A DNA stretch of 64,000 nucleotides from Streptomyces beigongshangae (GCF_019710745.1 NZ_JAHKJW010000006.1:124001-188000), one strand, 5' to 3'. Shown: positions 28,016-36,826, numbered from the stretch's first letter. Numbers and translations: made by a program. Notes: generated by a model from the letters alone, not told the origin.

Positions 28016-29112
28016 CGGCTGCCGTGCGGCCCGCGTCGCAGCCCGCACCCGCGCCCCTGCGGATCGCCCTGATCGCCTCCGCCCGGTACCCGATCCGCGA
28101 CCCCTTCGCCGGCGGACTCGAAGCGCACACCTGGACCCTGTCCAAGGCCCTGCGCGGACGCGGCCACCAGGTGACGATCTTCGCGGGGCCGGGCTCGGAC
28201 CCCGCGCTGGGGGTGGTGGAGATGCCCTTCCGCCCGCCCCGGATCAGCGCCGTCGCCCGCCGGGACACGAGCATGGTGGCCGCGCACTGGCTGGCGGAGC
28301 ACCACGCCTACCTGGAGCTGATGCTCGACCTCTCCCGCGGTCCGGCGCGGTACGACATCGTGCACAACAACAGCCTGCACTACCTGCCGGTGGCGATGGC
28401 CGCCGCGCTCCCCGTCCCCGTCGTCACCACCCTCCACACCCCGCCCACCCCGTGGCTGGAGTCGGCCATCCAGGCGGCGCCGCGCTGCCCGATGCGGTTC
28501 AGCGCGGTCAGCGACCACACCGCCGCGGCCTGGCGGCACGTCGTGCCCGCCGCCACCGTGGTGCGCAACGGCATAGACACCCGGCGCTGGCGCCCGGGCC
28601 CCGGCGGGGAGGACCTGGTCTGGTCGGGCCGGATCGTGCCGGAGAAGGGGGCCCATCTGGCGATCGAGGCCGCACGGCTGGCCGGCCGCGGGCTGCGGCT
28701 CGCCGGACCCGTGGGGGACCCGGACTACTTCGAGGGGTGCATCCGCCCGCGCCTGGACCGCGCGATCACCTACGTGGGCCATCTGCCCCAGCCGGAACTG
28801 TGCGAGCTGGTCGGCTCCTCGGCCGCCGCGGTCGTCTCCCCCTGCTGGGACGAACCGTACGGACTGGTGATCGCGGAGGCACTGGCCTGCGGTACCCCGG
28901 TGTGCGGATTCGCCCGTGGCGCCCTGCCGGAGATCGTGACGCCCGACTGCGCCCGGCTCGTGCCGCCCGGCGACTGCGAGGCGCTGGCGAGGGCCGTCGG
29001 GCCGACGACCGGTCTGTCCCGCGCCGACGCCCGGCGGCACGCGGAGGACTTCTGCTCCATGAAGGTCATGACCCGCAGCTACGAACGCTTCTACCGGTCG
29101 GTGTCGGCATGA
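28012..29112 (+). CDS. GT4-family glycosyltransferase
   Basis: GT-B retaining glycosyltransferase of 366 residues. N-terminal acceptor domain: IALIASARYPIRDPFAGGLEAHTWTL. C-terminal donor domain: LVWSGRIVPEKGAHLAIEAA, then the E-x7-E motif within SPCWDEPYGLVIAEALACGTPVCGF. The GTG start overlaps the stop of the upstream gene (GTGA), and its own stop overlaps the next start (ATGA). Members with this layout transfer sugars from nucleotide-sugar donors to glycolipids, antibiotics or surface glycans. Confidence 0.88.
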   Translation: MTAAVRPASQPAPAPLRIALIASARYPIRDPFAGGLEAHTWTLSKALRGRGHQVTIFAGPGSDPALGVVEMPFRPPRISAVARRDTSMVAAHWLAEHHAYLELMLDLSRGPARYDIVHNNSLHYLPVAMAAALPVPVVTTLHTPPTPWLESAIQAAPRCPMRFSAVSDHTAAAWRHVVPAATVVRNGIDTRRWRPGPGGEDLVWSGRIVPEKGAHLAIEAARLAGRGLRLAGPVGDPDYFEGCIRPRLDRAITYVGHLPQPELCELVGSSAAAVVSPCWDEPYGLVIAEALACGTPVCGFARGALPEIVTPDCARLVPPGDCEALARAVGPTTGLSRADARRHAEDFCSMKVMTRSYERFYRSVSA

Positions 29113-30263
29113 ACGGCATCAATGACGTGAACGGCATGGGCGGTATGACCGGAGCGACCGGGGTAACCGGAGCAACCGGCGTGATCGGCTACTACGTGCA
29201 CCACCAGGGCAGCGGTCACCTGAACCGCGCCCGGTGCGTCGCCGCGCACTGCCCCCTCCCGGTGACCGGCCTGTCCACCCTGCCCGCACCCGGGGACTGG
29301 CCCGGGAACTGGGTGCGCCTGCCGAGGGACGACGACGGCGACCCCGCGTCCTTCGGCGACGTGACCGCGAGGGGCAGGCTGCACTGGGTACCCGTCCGGC
29401 ACGCCGGGCTCCGCGGGCGCATGGCACTGATCGCACGGTGGATCGCGGAGACCTCGCCCCGGCTCCTGGTGTCCGACGTCTCCGTCGAGGTGGCCCTGCT
29501 GGCACGGCTCCTGGGTATTCCCGTGGCGGTGGCGGCGATGCGGGGCGAGCGGACCGACCTGCCGCACCGGACGGCGTACGGCCTGGCCGAGCTGCTCCTC
29601 GCCCCCTGGCCTGCCGCCCTGCCCGAGCCCGGCCGGCCCGCGCACTGGCAGGCCAAGACGGTCCACACCGGCGCCTTCTCCCGCTTCGACGGCCGTCCGC
29701 ACCCCGTACTCCGTCCGGAGCCCGTGTCCGCCCGGGGGGACACGGACCGGACGCGCCCGCGCCGGGTGCTCCTCATGATGGGTACGGGCGGGACCGACCT
29801 GACCCCCGGAGAGGTGAAGGCCGCGCGGGCGGCCACCCCCGGCTGGCGGTGGACGACGCTCGGCGGCCCGGGCGGCGGATGGTCGGCCGACCCGTGGCCC
29901 GCCCTGTGCGCGGCGGACGTCGTGGTCACCCACGCGGGTCAGAACGCCCTGGCGGAGTGCGCCGCCGCCCGCCGCCCGGCGGTGGTCGTCCCGCAGGAGC
30001 GGCCCTTCGGCGAACAGGCCGCCACGGGACGTGCCCTGGTCCGCGGCCGGCTCGCGGTCGTCGTCCCCCGGTGGCCCGCGGCCGGGGACTGGCCCGCCCT
30101 GCTGGAACGGGCCCACGCGAACGGCGGCGGGCGATGGGCCCTGTGGGCGCCCGGCGACGGCGCCGCGCGGGCCGCGACCGCCCTGGCCGACGCGGCCCGG
30201 ACCGGCCCGGCGGGGACCGGCCCGGCGGGGACCGACGCGGCCCGGGCCGGGCGGGCCCTCTGA
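29109..30263 (+). CDS. MurG/GT28-like glycosyltransferase
   Basis: About 384 residues. After a repetitive N-terminus (MTGATGVTGATGV) comes GYYVHHQGSGHLNRA, a GxGHxxR-type acceptor-domain loop. The second domain has VLLMMGTGGTDLT and VVVTHAGQNALAECAAARRPAVVVP, matching the UDP-sugar site of MurG, MGT and related GT28 enzymes. ATGA overlap with the preceding gene, and TGATG overlap with the next. The C-terminus ends in a TGPAGTGPAGTDAA repeat. Acceptor unknown. Confidence 0.78.
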   Translation: MNGINDVNGMGGMTGATGVTGATGVIGYYVHHQGSGHLNRARCVAAHCPLPVTGLSTLPAPGDWPGNWVRLPRDDDGDPASFGDVTARGRLHWVPVRHAGLRGRMALIARWIAETSPRLLVSDVSVEVALLARLLGIPVAVAAMRGERTDLPHRTAYGLAELLLAPWPAALPEPGRPAHWQAKTVHTGAFSRFDGRPHPVLRPEPVSARGDTDRTRPRRVLLMMGTGGTDLTPGEVKAARAATPGWRWTTLGGPGGGWSADPWPALCAADVVVTHAGQNALAECAAARRPAVVVPQERPFGEQAATGRALVRGRLAVVVPRWPAAGDWPALLERAHANGGGRWALWAPGDGAARAATALADAARTGPAGTGPAGTDAARAGRAL

Positions 30264-31252
30264 TGCGTACGACGCGTACCCCTGCCCCGCCGGTGATCAC
30301 GGCGGTGCGCACCGGCAGGGCACGTACCGCCGTGATCACCCTCGCGGCCGGCCGGCACCGGCATCTGGCCCTCCAGCAGGCCGGACTCGCCGCCGGTTCG
30401 CGCTCTCCCGACCAGTACGTCGTCGTCGCCATGGACGACCCGGAACTGGGTGCCGTCCTCGCCGGCCGGCGGCCCGCCGCGACCGTCGTCGACTGCCCGG
30501 TACGCGACGGGAACCTGCCCCTGGCCCGCGCCCGGAACCTCGGCGCCGCCCATGCCCTGGCGCACGGCGCCGACCTGCTGGTCTTCCTGGACGTCGACTG
30601 TGTCCCCGGTGAGGAACTGCTGGAGCGTTACACGCAGGTGGCACGCGATCCCGCCCACCACCGCTCCCTGCTCTGCGGCACCGTCGCCCACCTGCCGCCC
30701 CCGGCTCCGGCCGGCTACCGCCTGACGGACCTCCCCGCCCTCGCCGGGCCGCACCCCGCCCGGCCGGCGCCCGCGCCCGGCGAGACCCGCGTCGCCGCGG
30801 ACCACACGCTCTTCTGGTCGCTGTCCTTCGCCCTGACCGCCGACACCTGGCACGCCGTCGGCGGCTTCTGCGAGGAGTACGAGGGATACGGCGGCGAGGA
30901 CACCGACTACGGTCAGCGGGCCCGCGCGGCCGGTGTCCGGCTCACCTGGGTGGGCGGTGCACCGGCCTACCACCAGTACCACCCGGTCTCCGACCCGCCG
31001 ACGGGGCACCTGTCCGACATCCTGCGCAACGCCGGGATCTTCCGCCGCCACTGGGGATGGTGGCCGATGACCGGCTGGCTCGACGCGTTCGCCGACCGCG
31101 GACTGATCCACTGGAACCGCTCGAACGACGGCTGGGAGCGCGGCCCGGCACGCCCCGGACCCGCGACCGGACCCGGACCCGCGACCGGACCCGAACCCGG
31201 GACCGGACCCGGACCCGGAAGCGGCCCGACAACGGCGGACCTGCGCGAGTGA
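30263..31252 (+). CDS. GT2-family glycosyltransferase
   Basis: GT-A inverting glycosyltransferase of 329 residues. Motifs: VITLAAGRHRHLALQQAGL at the N-terminus, metal/donor motif LLVFLDVDCVPGEEL (DxD), and the acceptor/catalytic EEYEGYGGEDTDYGQRA (ED) as in galactosyltransferase-like GT2 enzymes. The tail after residue 300 is a PGPATGPGPATGPEPG repeat. Its ATG shares a base with the upstream stop (TGATG). It is the last gene of a four-glycosyltransferase operon. Confidence 0.85.
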   Translation: MRTTRTPAPPVITAVRTGRARTAVITLAAGRHRHLALQQAGLAAGSRSPDQYVVVAMDDPELGAVLAGRRPAATVVDCPVRDGNLPLARARNLGAAHALAHGADLLVFLDVDCVPGEELLERYTQVARDPAHHRSLLCGTVAHLPPPAPAGYRLTDLPALAGPHPARPAPAPGETRVAADHTLFWSLSFALTADTWHAVGGFCEEYEGYGGEDTDYGQRARAAGVRLTWVGGAPAYHQYHPVSDPPTGHLSDILRNAGIFRRHWGWWPMTGWLDAFADRGLIHWNRSNDGWERGPARPGPATGPGPATGPEPGTGPGPGSGPTTADLRE

Positions 31253-31379
31253 CGGTCGGTTGCCGTTTCTGTCAGACGCTGTCACTTCGGGTGACCGAAC
31301 CGACTCACTGTCACACACGGTGCGGTCCTCGCTACGCTGGCATCGCAGCCGATGCCGTTCGGAAGACACCAGGAGGGCG

Positions 31380-32078
31380 GTGGTCGACGCCATGGCAGCG
31401 ACTGTCAGGAGCCTGCTGGACAACCTGCGTCCGGAAGCCGACGAGGAAGAGCGGCGCGCGTGGGCGGTCGCCTGCGCGCACGCGCTCGGCCTCGGCGGCA
31501 TCGCCGTCTCCCTGGGGCGGGAACTGCTGTGGTTCAGCGACATGACCAGTGCCCGCCTGGAGGATCTTCAGTTCATCCTGGGGGAGGGCCCCAGCCTGCT
31601 CTTCCGGGGCCGGTCGGACGTCCGGCAGCTGCCCGACCTCGACCGGCTGCCGGCCCGGCAGTGGCCGCAGTTCGCCGCCGAGGTGACGGAACTCCAGATC
31701 GCGGCGCTGTTCGTCTGGCCCGTGCACATCGGTGCCGTACAGGCAGGGACGATGACCGGCTACCGGCGCACGCCCGGCCCGCTCGCCCCACGGCAGTCGG
31801 CGGAGGGCCGGCTGGTCGCCGACGCGCTCGCCGATCAGCTGCTGGGGAACTGGCCTGCCCCCGCCGCCGCGAACACCCACCACGGCCGCGACCGCGGTTG
31901 CAGCGGCACGGTGGGACTGCACCGCGCCGAAGTGCACCAGGCCACCGGAGTCCTCAGCGCGCGCCTCGGCGTTCCCCTGACCGAGGCCCTGGACCGCCTG
32001 CGGGGCCAGGCGTACGCCTCCGGCCGGTCCCTGACCGACACCGCCCAAGCCGTCATCGAGCGGGAACTACCGCAATGA
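31380..32078 (+). CDS. GAF-ANTAR domain regulator
   Basis: About 232 residues. The N-terminal half is a GAF-like sensor (ALGLGGIAVSLGRELLWFSD to VWPVHIGAVQAGTM). The C-terminal half is an ANTAR RNA-binding domain (EVHQATGVLSARLGVPLTEALDRLRGQAYASGRSLTDTAQAVI). ANTAR proteins bind dual hairpins in nascent RNA and prevent termination. The AGGAGG at 31371-31376 lies 3 nt before GTG 31380 and 15 nt before ATG 31392, so the exact start is uncertain. The 5' flank contains a possible -10 element TACGCT near 31333. Confidence 0.8.
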   Translation: MVDAMAATVRSLLDNLRPEADEEERRAWAVACAHALGLGGIAVSLGRELLWFSDMTSARLEDLQFILGEGPSLLFRGRSDVRQLPDLDRLPARQWPQFAAEVTELQIAALFVWPVHIGAVQAGTMTGYRRTPGPLAPRQSAEGRLVADALADQLLGNWPAPAAANTHHGRDRGCSGTVGLHRAEVHQATGVLSARLGVPLTEALDRLRGQAYASGRSLTDTAQAVIERELPQ

Positions 32079-32136
32079 CACCACTCGACCCGTTCGACCA
32101 CACGATGACCCTGTGTGGCGGACAAGGAGCTCACCC

Positions 32137-33066
32137 ATGAGCAGGGAGCAACACATCGCCCGTACCTTCGTGGAACTGGCCGACACGCTGGTGGAGGGCT
32201 TCGACGTCATCGGCTTCCTGCAGCAGATGACCGTTCGCTGCCAGGAACTCCTCGACGTCGTCGACGCCGCGGTCTTCCTGTCGCACACCGGCCCGCACCT
32301 GTACAGCCCCGCACCGTGCGACCCCAGTCCCGCCCTGCAGCGCGTACTGGACGTGGCCTGTGTGCAGGGGCCGGCCGCGGACGCCTACCGCAGCGCCCGG
32401 CCGGTCGACGCGCGCAGCCCGGAGGACGCGGCCGGGCGCTGGCCGGAGTTCGCCTCGCGCGTGCAGCACGCCGGCTACTCCCTGGCCACCGCCCTGCCGA
32501 TGCGGCTGCGCCAGGACACCATCGGCAGTCTGCTGCTCCTGCACGCGGCTCCCCGTCCGATGGACGCCGAGGACCTCGCTCTCGGTCAGGCCCTCGCCGA
32601 CGCCGCCACCATCGGCCTGCTGCACTCACGCACCATCCGCGAGCAGGGCACCGTGAACGAACAGCTCCACACCGCCCTGCAGAGCCGCATCGTCATCGAA
32701 CAGGCGAAGGGCCTGCTGGCCGCCCGCCGCAACATCAGCCTCAATCAGGCGTTCGACATGATGCGCCGCTATGCGCGGAGCCACCGGATCCTGCTCGGCG
32801 GCGTCGCCCGGGACGTCATCGAGAACGGCTCCTCGCTGCGCAGCCCGCCCGTCCCGCGTGCTGAGCCCGGCCGGCCCGGGAAGCACCGGGAGAGCCCCGA
32901 GCACCCGGAGAACCAGAAGGGCTCCAAGGACCGGAACCCCCCGGAGGGCCGGAAGATCCCGAAGAGCCGGAAGATCCAGGAGGGTCGGAAGACCCCGGAG
33001 ACCCCGGAGACCCCGGAGAGCCAGGAGGACCAGGAGAACCCGGCAGGCCCGGCCGACGCCGGATGA
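32137..33066 (+). CDS. GAF-ANTAR domain regulator with charged repetitive tail
   Basis: About 309 residues from ATG 32137, 7 nt after AAGGAG. A GAF domain occupies about residues 10-165 (IGFLQQMTVRCQELLDVVDAA to GSLLLLHAAPRPM). The ANTAR domain follows (ALQSRIVIEQAKGLLAARRN, then AFDMMRRYARSH). After about residue 230 an unrelated Pro/Glu/Lys/Arg-rich tail (PEGRKIPKSRKIQEGRKTPE type) extends for 80 residues and is absent from typical family members. It follows a second GAF-ANTAR gene by 58 bp, suggesting a duplicated sensory pair. Confidence 0.82.
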   Translation: MSREQHIARTFVELADTLVEGFDVIGFLQQMTVRCQELLDVVDAAVFLSHTGPHLYSPAPCDPSPALQRVLDVACVQGPAADAYRSARPVDARSPEDAAGRWPEFASRVQHAGYSLATALPMRLRQDTIGSLLLLHAAPRPMDAEDLALGQALADAATIGLLHSRTIREQGTVNEQLHTALQSRIVIEQAKGLLAARRNISLNQAFDMMRRYARSHRILLGGVARDVIENGSSLRSPPVPRAEPGRPGKHRESPEHPENQKGSKDRNPPEGRKIPKSRKIQEGRKTPETPETPESQEDQENPAGPADAG

Positions 33067-33085
33067 CACCGTACCCGGCCGTATC

Positions 33086-33159
33086 GGACCGGCCGGAGGA
33101 CCACCGGACCGGCCGGAGGACCACCGGACCGGCCGGAGGACCACCGGACCGGCCGGAGG
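33086..33159. repeat. 20-bp tandem repeats downstream of the ANTAR gene
   Basis: The unit GGACCGGCCGGAGGACCACC is repeated 3.7 times with period 20 in the 367-bp gap between the ANTAR gene and the radical SAM gene. Each copy contains the self-complementary CCGG-CCGG core. No gene is supported in this gap. Confidence 0.85.
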
Positions 33160-33290
33160 GCCCGTCCCGTACGGCCTGTGCCCGACCCGCGCCCGGACCC
33201 GCGCCCCCGTACGGCCTGCGCCCCGCGCACGCTGCCTTCCGTGCGCGCACTGCCCTCCGCGCGTGTCCCGCCGACGCACGGCTTTCTGGC

Positions 33291-33344
33291 GGCGCGCGAC
33301 TGACGCACGACTGACGCACGACTGACGTGCGTCAGCCGCGCGAC
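33291..33344. promoter_or_regulatory. Large hairpin built on 11-bp direct repeats upstream of the radical SAM gene
   Basis: Three 11-bp direct repeats (GACTGACGCAC at 33298 and 33309, a variant at 33320) are followed by GTGCGTCAG. The last copy of CTGACGCAC (33311-33319) pairs perfectly with GTGCGTCAG (33327-33335). Alternatively, 33291-33308 pairs with 33327-33344 over 17 of 18 positions. Two mutually exclusive stems are therefore possible about 90 bp before the next start. Terminator or attenuator function is inferred; no U-tract follows. Confidence 0.5.
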
Positions 33345-33433
33345 GAGTTCCGGATGCGGGCGGCCAGGGACCGCACGACCACCGGGACCGATACCGCCGT
33401 GAATGAGACACTTGAACCGGAAAGGAACAGCAC

Positions 33434-34609
33434 GTGGATCAGCCGGCGGACCGAACCGACTCGGGGGAACCCGAGCAGCAGACACTTTTCGAGTGGGCGG
33501 ACACCGCGCCCGCGCAGACCGTGGACGGAACGTTCCGGCACAGCCCGCAGGCGCGCCGGATGCTCGACGTGCGAGAGGTCTACGCGGAACCGGCCGCCCT
33601 CGACTCGCCGCGCGGCCGGCAGATCATGGCCCGGCTGCCCGGAGTGCGTGTGACCGAGGTCGCCAGCCACTGGCAGATCCCCTCCCTCCACGGCAACGAC
33701 GGCAACATCGGCCGGTGGGCCCGCACCAAGACCGAGACGCTCGTCCTCGGGGTCAAGCACAAGCTCGTGACGCGCCCCAACGGCAGATCGGCCGACTGGA
33801 TCGCCCCGGGTGCCTCCAACGGCTGCGCGATGGCCTGCGCCTACTGCTACGTCCCGCGTCGCAAGGGGTACGCCAACCCCATCACGCTGTTCACCAACAT
33901 CGAGGCGATCGTGGCCCACGTCCGGCGCCACGTACACGCCCGGGGCCCCAAGACGGAACCCAACCAGTGCGATCCGAAGGCGTGGGTCTACGACATCGGC
34001 GAGAACGGCGACTGCTCCGTCGACGCCCTGGTCAGCGACAACACGGCCGATCTCGTCGCGGCCTTCCGGCACCTGCCGACGGCCAAGGCGTCCTTCGCGA
34101 CCAAGTTCGTCAACCCCGACCTGCTGGCGCTCGACCCGCGGGGCCGCACCCGGGTGCGGTTCTCCGTCATGCCGGCCGACGACGCCAGGCTGCTGGACAT
34201 CCGCACCACCCCGGTCCCCGAGCGGATCGCGGCCGCCGCCGACTTCCTCGACGCCGGGTACGAGGTCCACTTCAACCTCTCGCCCGTCGTGCTGCGCCCG
34301 GGGTGGGAGCGGGACTGGGCCGACCTGCTCACCCACCTCGACGACGTCCTGCCCACCCGTGTGAAGGACCAGGCGGCGGCCGAGATCATCATGCTGACCC
34401 ACAACCAGGCGCTCCACGAGGTCAACCTGGGCTGGCACCCCCGGGCCGAGGACCTGCTGTGGCAACCGGAGATCCAGGAGACCAAGCGCTCGCAGAACGG
34501 AGCGCTCAACGTCCGCTACGCCCTGGAGACCAAGCAGCGGTCCCTGGTGCGCCTGCGGCACCTGCTGTCCGCGCACGCGCCGTGGCTGCGCATCAGATAC
34601 GCCTTTTGA
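33434..34609 (+). CDS. Spore photoproduct lyase-like radical SAM protein
   Basis: Radical SAM enzyme of 391 residues with the cluster motif CAMACAYC (Cys131, Cys135, Cys138), which has CxxxCxxC spacing. The flanking YVPRRKGYANPITLFTNIEAI and C-terminal HAPWLRIRYAF are typical of the SplB family annotated in actinomycetes. True SPL cleaves the 5-thyminyl-5,6-dihydrothymine spore photoproduct. Whether actinomycete members do so is uncertain. GTG 33434 follows AAAGGAACAG. It is directly followed on the same strand by a topoisomerase IB gene. Confidence 0.8.
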   Translation: MDQPADRTDSGEPEQQTLFEWADTAPAQTVDGTFRHSPQARRMLDVREVYAEPAALDSPRGRQIMARLPGVRVTEVASHWQIPSLHGNDGNIGRWARTKTETLVLGVKHKLVTRPNGRSADWIAPGASNGCAMACAYCYVPRRKGYANPITLFTNIEAIVAHVRRHVHARGPKTEPNQCDPKAWVYDIGENGDCSVDALVSDNTADLVAAFRHLPTAKASFATKFVNPDLLALDPRGRTRVRFSVMPADDARLLDIRTTPVPERIAAAADFLDAGYEVHFNLSPVVLRPGWERDWADLLTHLDDVLPTRVKDQAAAEIIMLTHNQALHEVNLGWHPRAEDLLWQPEIQETKRSQNGALNVRYALETKQRSLVRLRHLLSAHAPWLRIRYAF

Positions 34610-34665
34610 GGCGTACTTCCCGGGGTGTGCCTTTTGGGGGAGACGGCCGAGGGAACCCACGTCCG

Positions 34666-34710
34666 TGCAACGCATGCAACGTATGCAACGTGTGTGACAC
34701 ATGCGACGCG
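34666..34710. repeat. Five 9-bp repeats just upstream of topoisomerase IB
   Basis: Consecutive 9-mers TGCAACGCA, TGCAACGTA, TGCAACGTG, TGTGACACA and TGCGACGCG run up to the ribosome binding site of the topoisomerase gene. The fourth contains a small dyad (GTGTGACAC). It could be a regulator-binding array or a slippage-prone repeat; no frame through it is convincing. Confidence 0.6.
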
Positions 34711-34727
34711 GGCGGAGGAGGTACGTG

Positions 34728-35744
34728 ATGCGGTTCCGGACGAGTGACCTCACGGGCCCGGGCTACCGGCGGCGCCGGCACGGCCGCGGTTTCGGTTACC
34801 GCGACACCGGGGGCCGGCCCCTTCCCGAGGGCCCGGAGCTGGAACGCGTACGCGCTCTCGTCATCCCGCCGGCCTGGAAGGACGTCTGGATCTCCCCGTA
34901 CCCGAACGGCCACATCCAGGCGGTGGGCACGGACGAGGCCGGCCGCCGCCAGTACCTCTACCACCCCGCCTTCCGTGAGCAGCAGGAGGCGGCCAAGCAC
35001 ACGCGGATCCTGGAGGTGGGCGCCGCCCTGCCGGAGGTGAGACGCCAGGTCGCCAAGGGCCTGGAGGACCGCGGCCTGACCCGGGAAAGGGTCCTCTCAC
35101 TCGCCGTCCGCCTGCTCGACCTGGGCTTCTTCCGGGTCGGCGACGACCGCTACGCGAAGGCGAACGAGTCCTACGGCCTGACGACCGTACGGCGTCACCA
35201 GGTCACCTGTCGCCGGGGCGCGGTCGGTTTCGACTACGCGGCGAAGAGCGGACGCCGCTACTGCCGGGAGATCGTCGACGAGCAGGCCCACGACATCGTC
35301 CGGGCCCTGCTGCGCCGCCGTGACGACGACGACCACCTCTTCGCCTACTACGCGTCGCGCCGCTGGCACACGATCGACGCCGCCGACCTCAACGGGCACC
35401 TGCGGGGCCTCGCGGGCCTCGACATCACCAGCAAGGACTTCCGGACCTGGCACGCCACGGTGCTGGCGGCGGTCGCGCTCGCCGTGTCGGACCCCGTCGC
35501 CGGCACCTCGCCGAGCGCCAGGAAGCGCGCGTCCGCGCGGGCGGTCCGCGAGGTGGCCGGCTACCTCGGCAACACCCCGTCGGTCTGCCGGGCCTCCTAC
35601 ATCAACCCGCGCCTGTTCGAGCTCTTCGACGAGGGGAGGACCATCGCCCCCGCCCTCACGTCCCTGGGCTCGGTCCCGGAGGCGGGCGGCCTGGCGACAC
35701 AGGGGCCGGTGGAGGAGGCGGTACTGCGGCTGCTGAGCGAGTAG
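34728..35744 (+). CDS. DNA topoisomerase IB
   Basis: Poxvirus-like bacterial topoisomerase IB of 338 residues that relaxes supercoils through a 3'-phosphotyrosyl intermediate. Seen: N-terminal domain PPAWKDVWISPYPNGHIQAVGTDEAGR, catalytic-domain motifs GDDRYAKANESYGLTTVRRHQV, DITSKDFRTWHAT, and the nucleophile tyrosine in VCRASYINPRLFE. ATG 34728 follows GGAGGAGG at 6 nt; GTG 34725 is a less likely start. It is downstream of the radical SAM gene and probably co-oriented by chance or for DNA maintenance. Confidence 0.92.
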   Translation: MRFRTSDLTGPGYRRRRHGRGFGYRDTGGRPLPEGPELERVRALVIPPAWKDVWISPYPNGHIQAVGTDEAGRRQYLYHPAFREQQEAAKHTRILEVGAALPEVRRQVAKGLEDRGLTRERVLSLAVRLLDLGFFRVGDDRYAKANESYGLTTVRRHQVTCRRGAVGFDYAAKSGRRYCREIVDEQAHDIVRALLRRRDDDDHLFAYYASRRWHTIDAADLNGHLRGLAGLDITSKDFRTWHATVLAAVALAVSDPVAGTSPSARKRASARAVREVAGYLGNTPSVCRASYINPRLFELFDEGRTIAPALTSLGSVPEAGGLATQGPVEEAVLRLLSE

Positions 35745-35802
35745 GCCCCGCCGGTGATGAAAAGGGATGCGCCCGAATCGTTCCACCTTATATCATCCGC
35801 CG

Positions 35803-36654
35803 GTGAATATCACAGGAAAGCCATTCTTCTGCGATGTCGAGCTGGCTGAGCGAATCGAACGGGCCGAGGCGCAGCTGATCGCGAACGGAAGCACGGCCGC
35901 GCACCGCCGCAACGGGGACGGTGCGGGTTTTCTGAAACCGGTCGCGGGGGGCGTGGCCTCCTTCGCGGAGGACGCGTCGCCGCTCAACAAGGTCGCCGGG
36001 CTCGGATTCGGTGGCGTGCCCGACGAGGGCCTGCTCGACGAGGTCGAGCAGGCATTCGCCGACCGGGGCGCTCCCGTACAGGTCGAGTTGGCCCACTTGT
36101 CGGACCCGGCCGTCGGCGCCGTGTTGACGGAGCGGGGATACCGGCTCACGTCCTACGAGAACGTGCTCGGCCTGCCGCTGACCGGAACGTACGAACGCTC
36201 CGAGGCCGAAGGGATCGAGATCCGGCTCAGTGGCGAGGAGGACTTCGAGGAATGGCTCGACGTCGTCGCGGACGGCTTCGCCCATCCCGACACGCAAGGC
36301 GTCGCCTCCCAGGAGGAGTTCTCGCGCGAGATGGTCGCCGCGGCGATCCGCGATCTGGTGGGTGCCGCCGGTGTGCGGCGGTACAGCGCCCTGCGTGACG
36401 GCGTGGTGGTGGGAGGAGCCAGTGTCCGCCTGGCCGACGGGATCGCCCAGCTGGCGGGCGCGGCCACCGCCCCGGCCCACCGGCGCCGGGGCGTTCAGAC
36501 GGCCTTCCTGGCGGCCCGGCTCGCGGACGCCGCCGCGGCGGGTTGCGATCTGGCCGTCGTCACCACACAGCCGGGCTCGAAATCCCAGGAGAACGTACAA
36601 CGACAGGGATTCCACCTGCTCTACACCCGCGCCGTACTCGTGAAACAGGCATGA
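35803..36654 (+). CDS. GNAT-family N-acetyltransferase
   Basis: About 283 residues from GTG 35803. The C-terminal half shows a GNAT fold: AQLAGAATAPAHRRRGVQTAFLAARL contains the acetyl-CoA pyrophosphate loop (R-R-x-G-V/A). The N-terminal half (about 130 residues) is a degenerate GNAT-like module. A TATATC element lies 8-14 bp upstream of the GTG with no ribosome binding site, suggesting a leaderless transcript. Substrate unknown. Confidence 0.78.
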   Translation: MNITGKPFFCDVELAERIERAEAQLIANGSTAAHRRNGDGAGFLKPVAGGVASFAEDASPLNKVAGLGFGGVPDEGLLDEVEQAFADRGAPVQVELAHLSDPAVGAVLTERGYRLTSYENVLGLPLTGTYERSEAEGIEIRLSGEEDFEEWLDVVADGFAHPDTQGVASQEEFSREMVAAAIRDLVGAAGVRRYSALRDGVVVGGASVRLADGIAQLAGAATAPAHRRRGVQTAFLAARLADAAAAGCDLAVVTTQPGSKSQENVQRQGFHLLYTRAVLVKQA

Positions 36655-36826
36655 GATCACGCACGATGCCCACAGCCGGTAAGTCGGTGATTCGGTGACG
36701 TGGTGATTCAGCGCTGAACGGGCGCCGTTCTTTTCGGCTGTCACCCTTTGAGCTCGTAACGGGATCTCGTCGGAGTGCTCTGGTCGGGCGTGACCGACGT
36801 GGCGATTCGTCCGTTCGGAATGGTGT

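Noticed and set aside
26189-28048. Upstream extension of the permease frame across the glycosyltransferase gene
   Set aside because: The extension is antisense to a gene with clear GT-B motifs and lacks hydrophobic segments or homology.
33086-33159. Possible CRISPR or origin iterons
   Set aside because: The repeats are contiguous GC-rich 20-mers with no spacers, and no replication or Cas gene is near.
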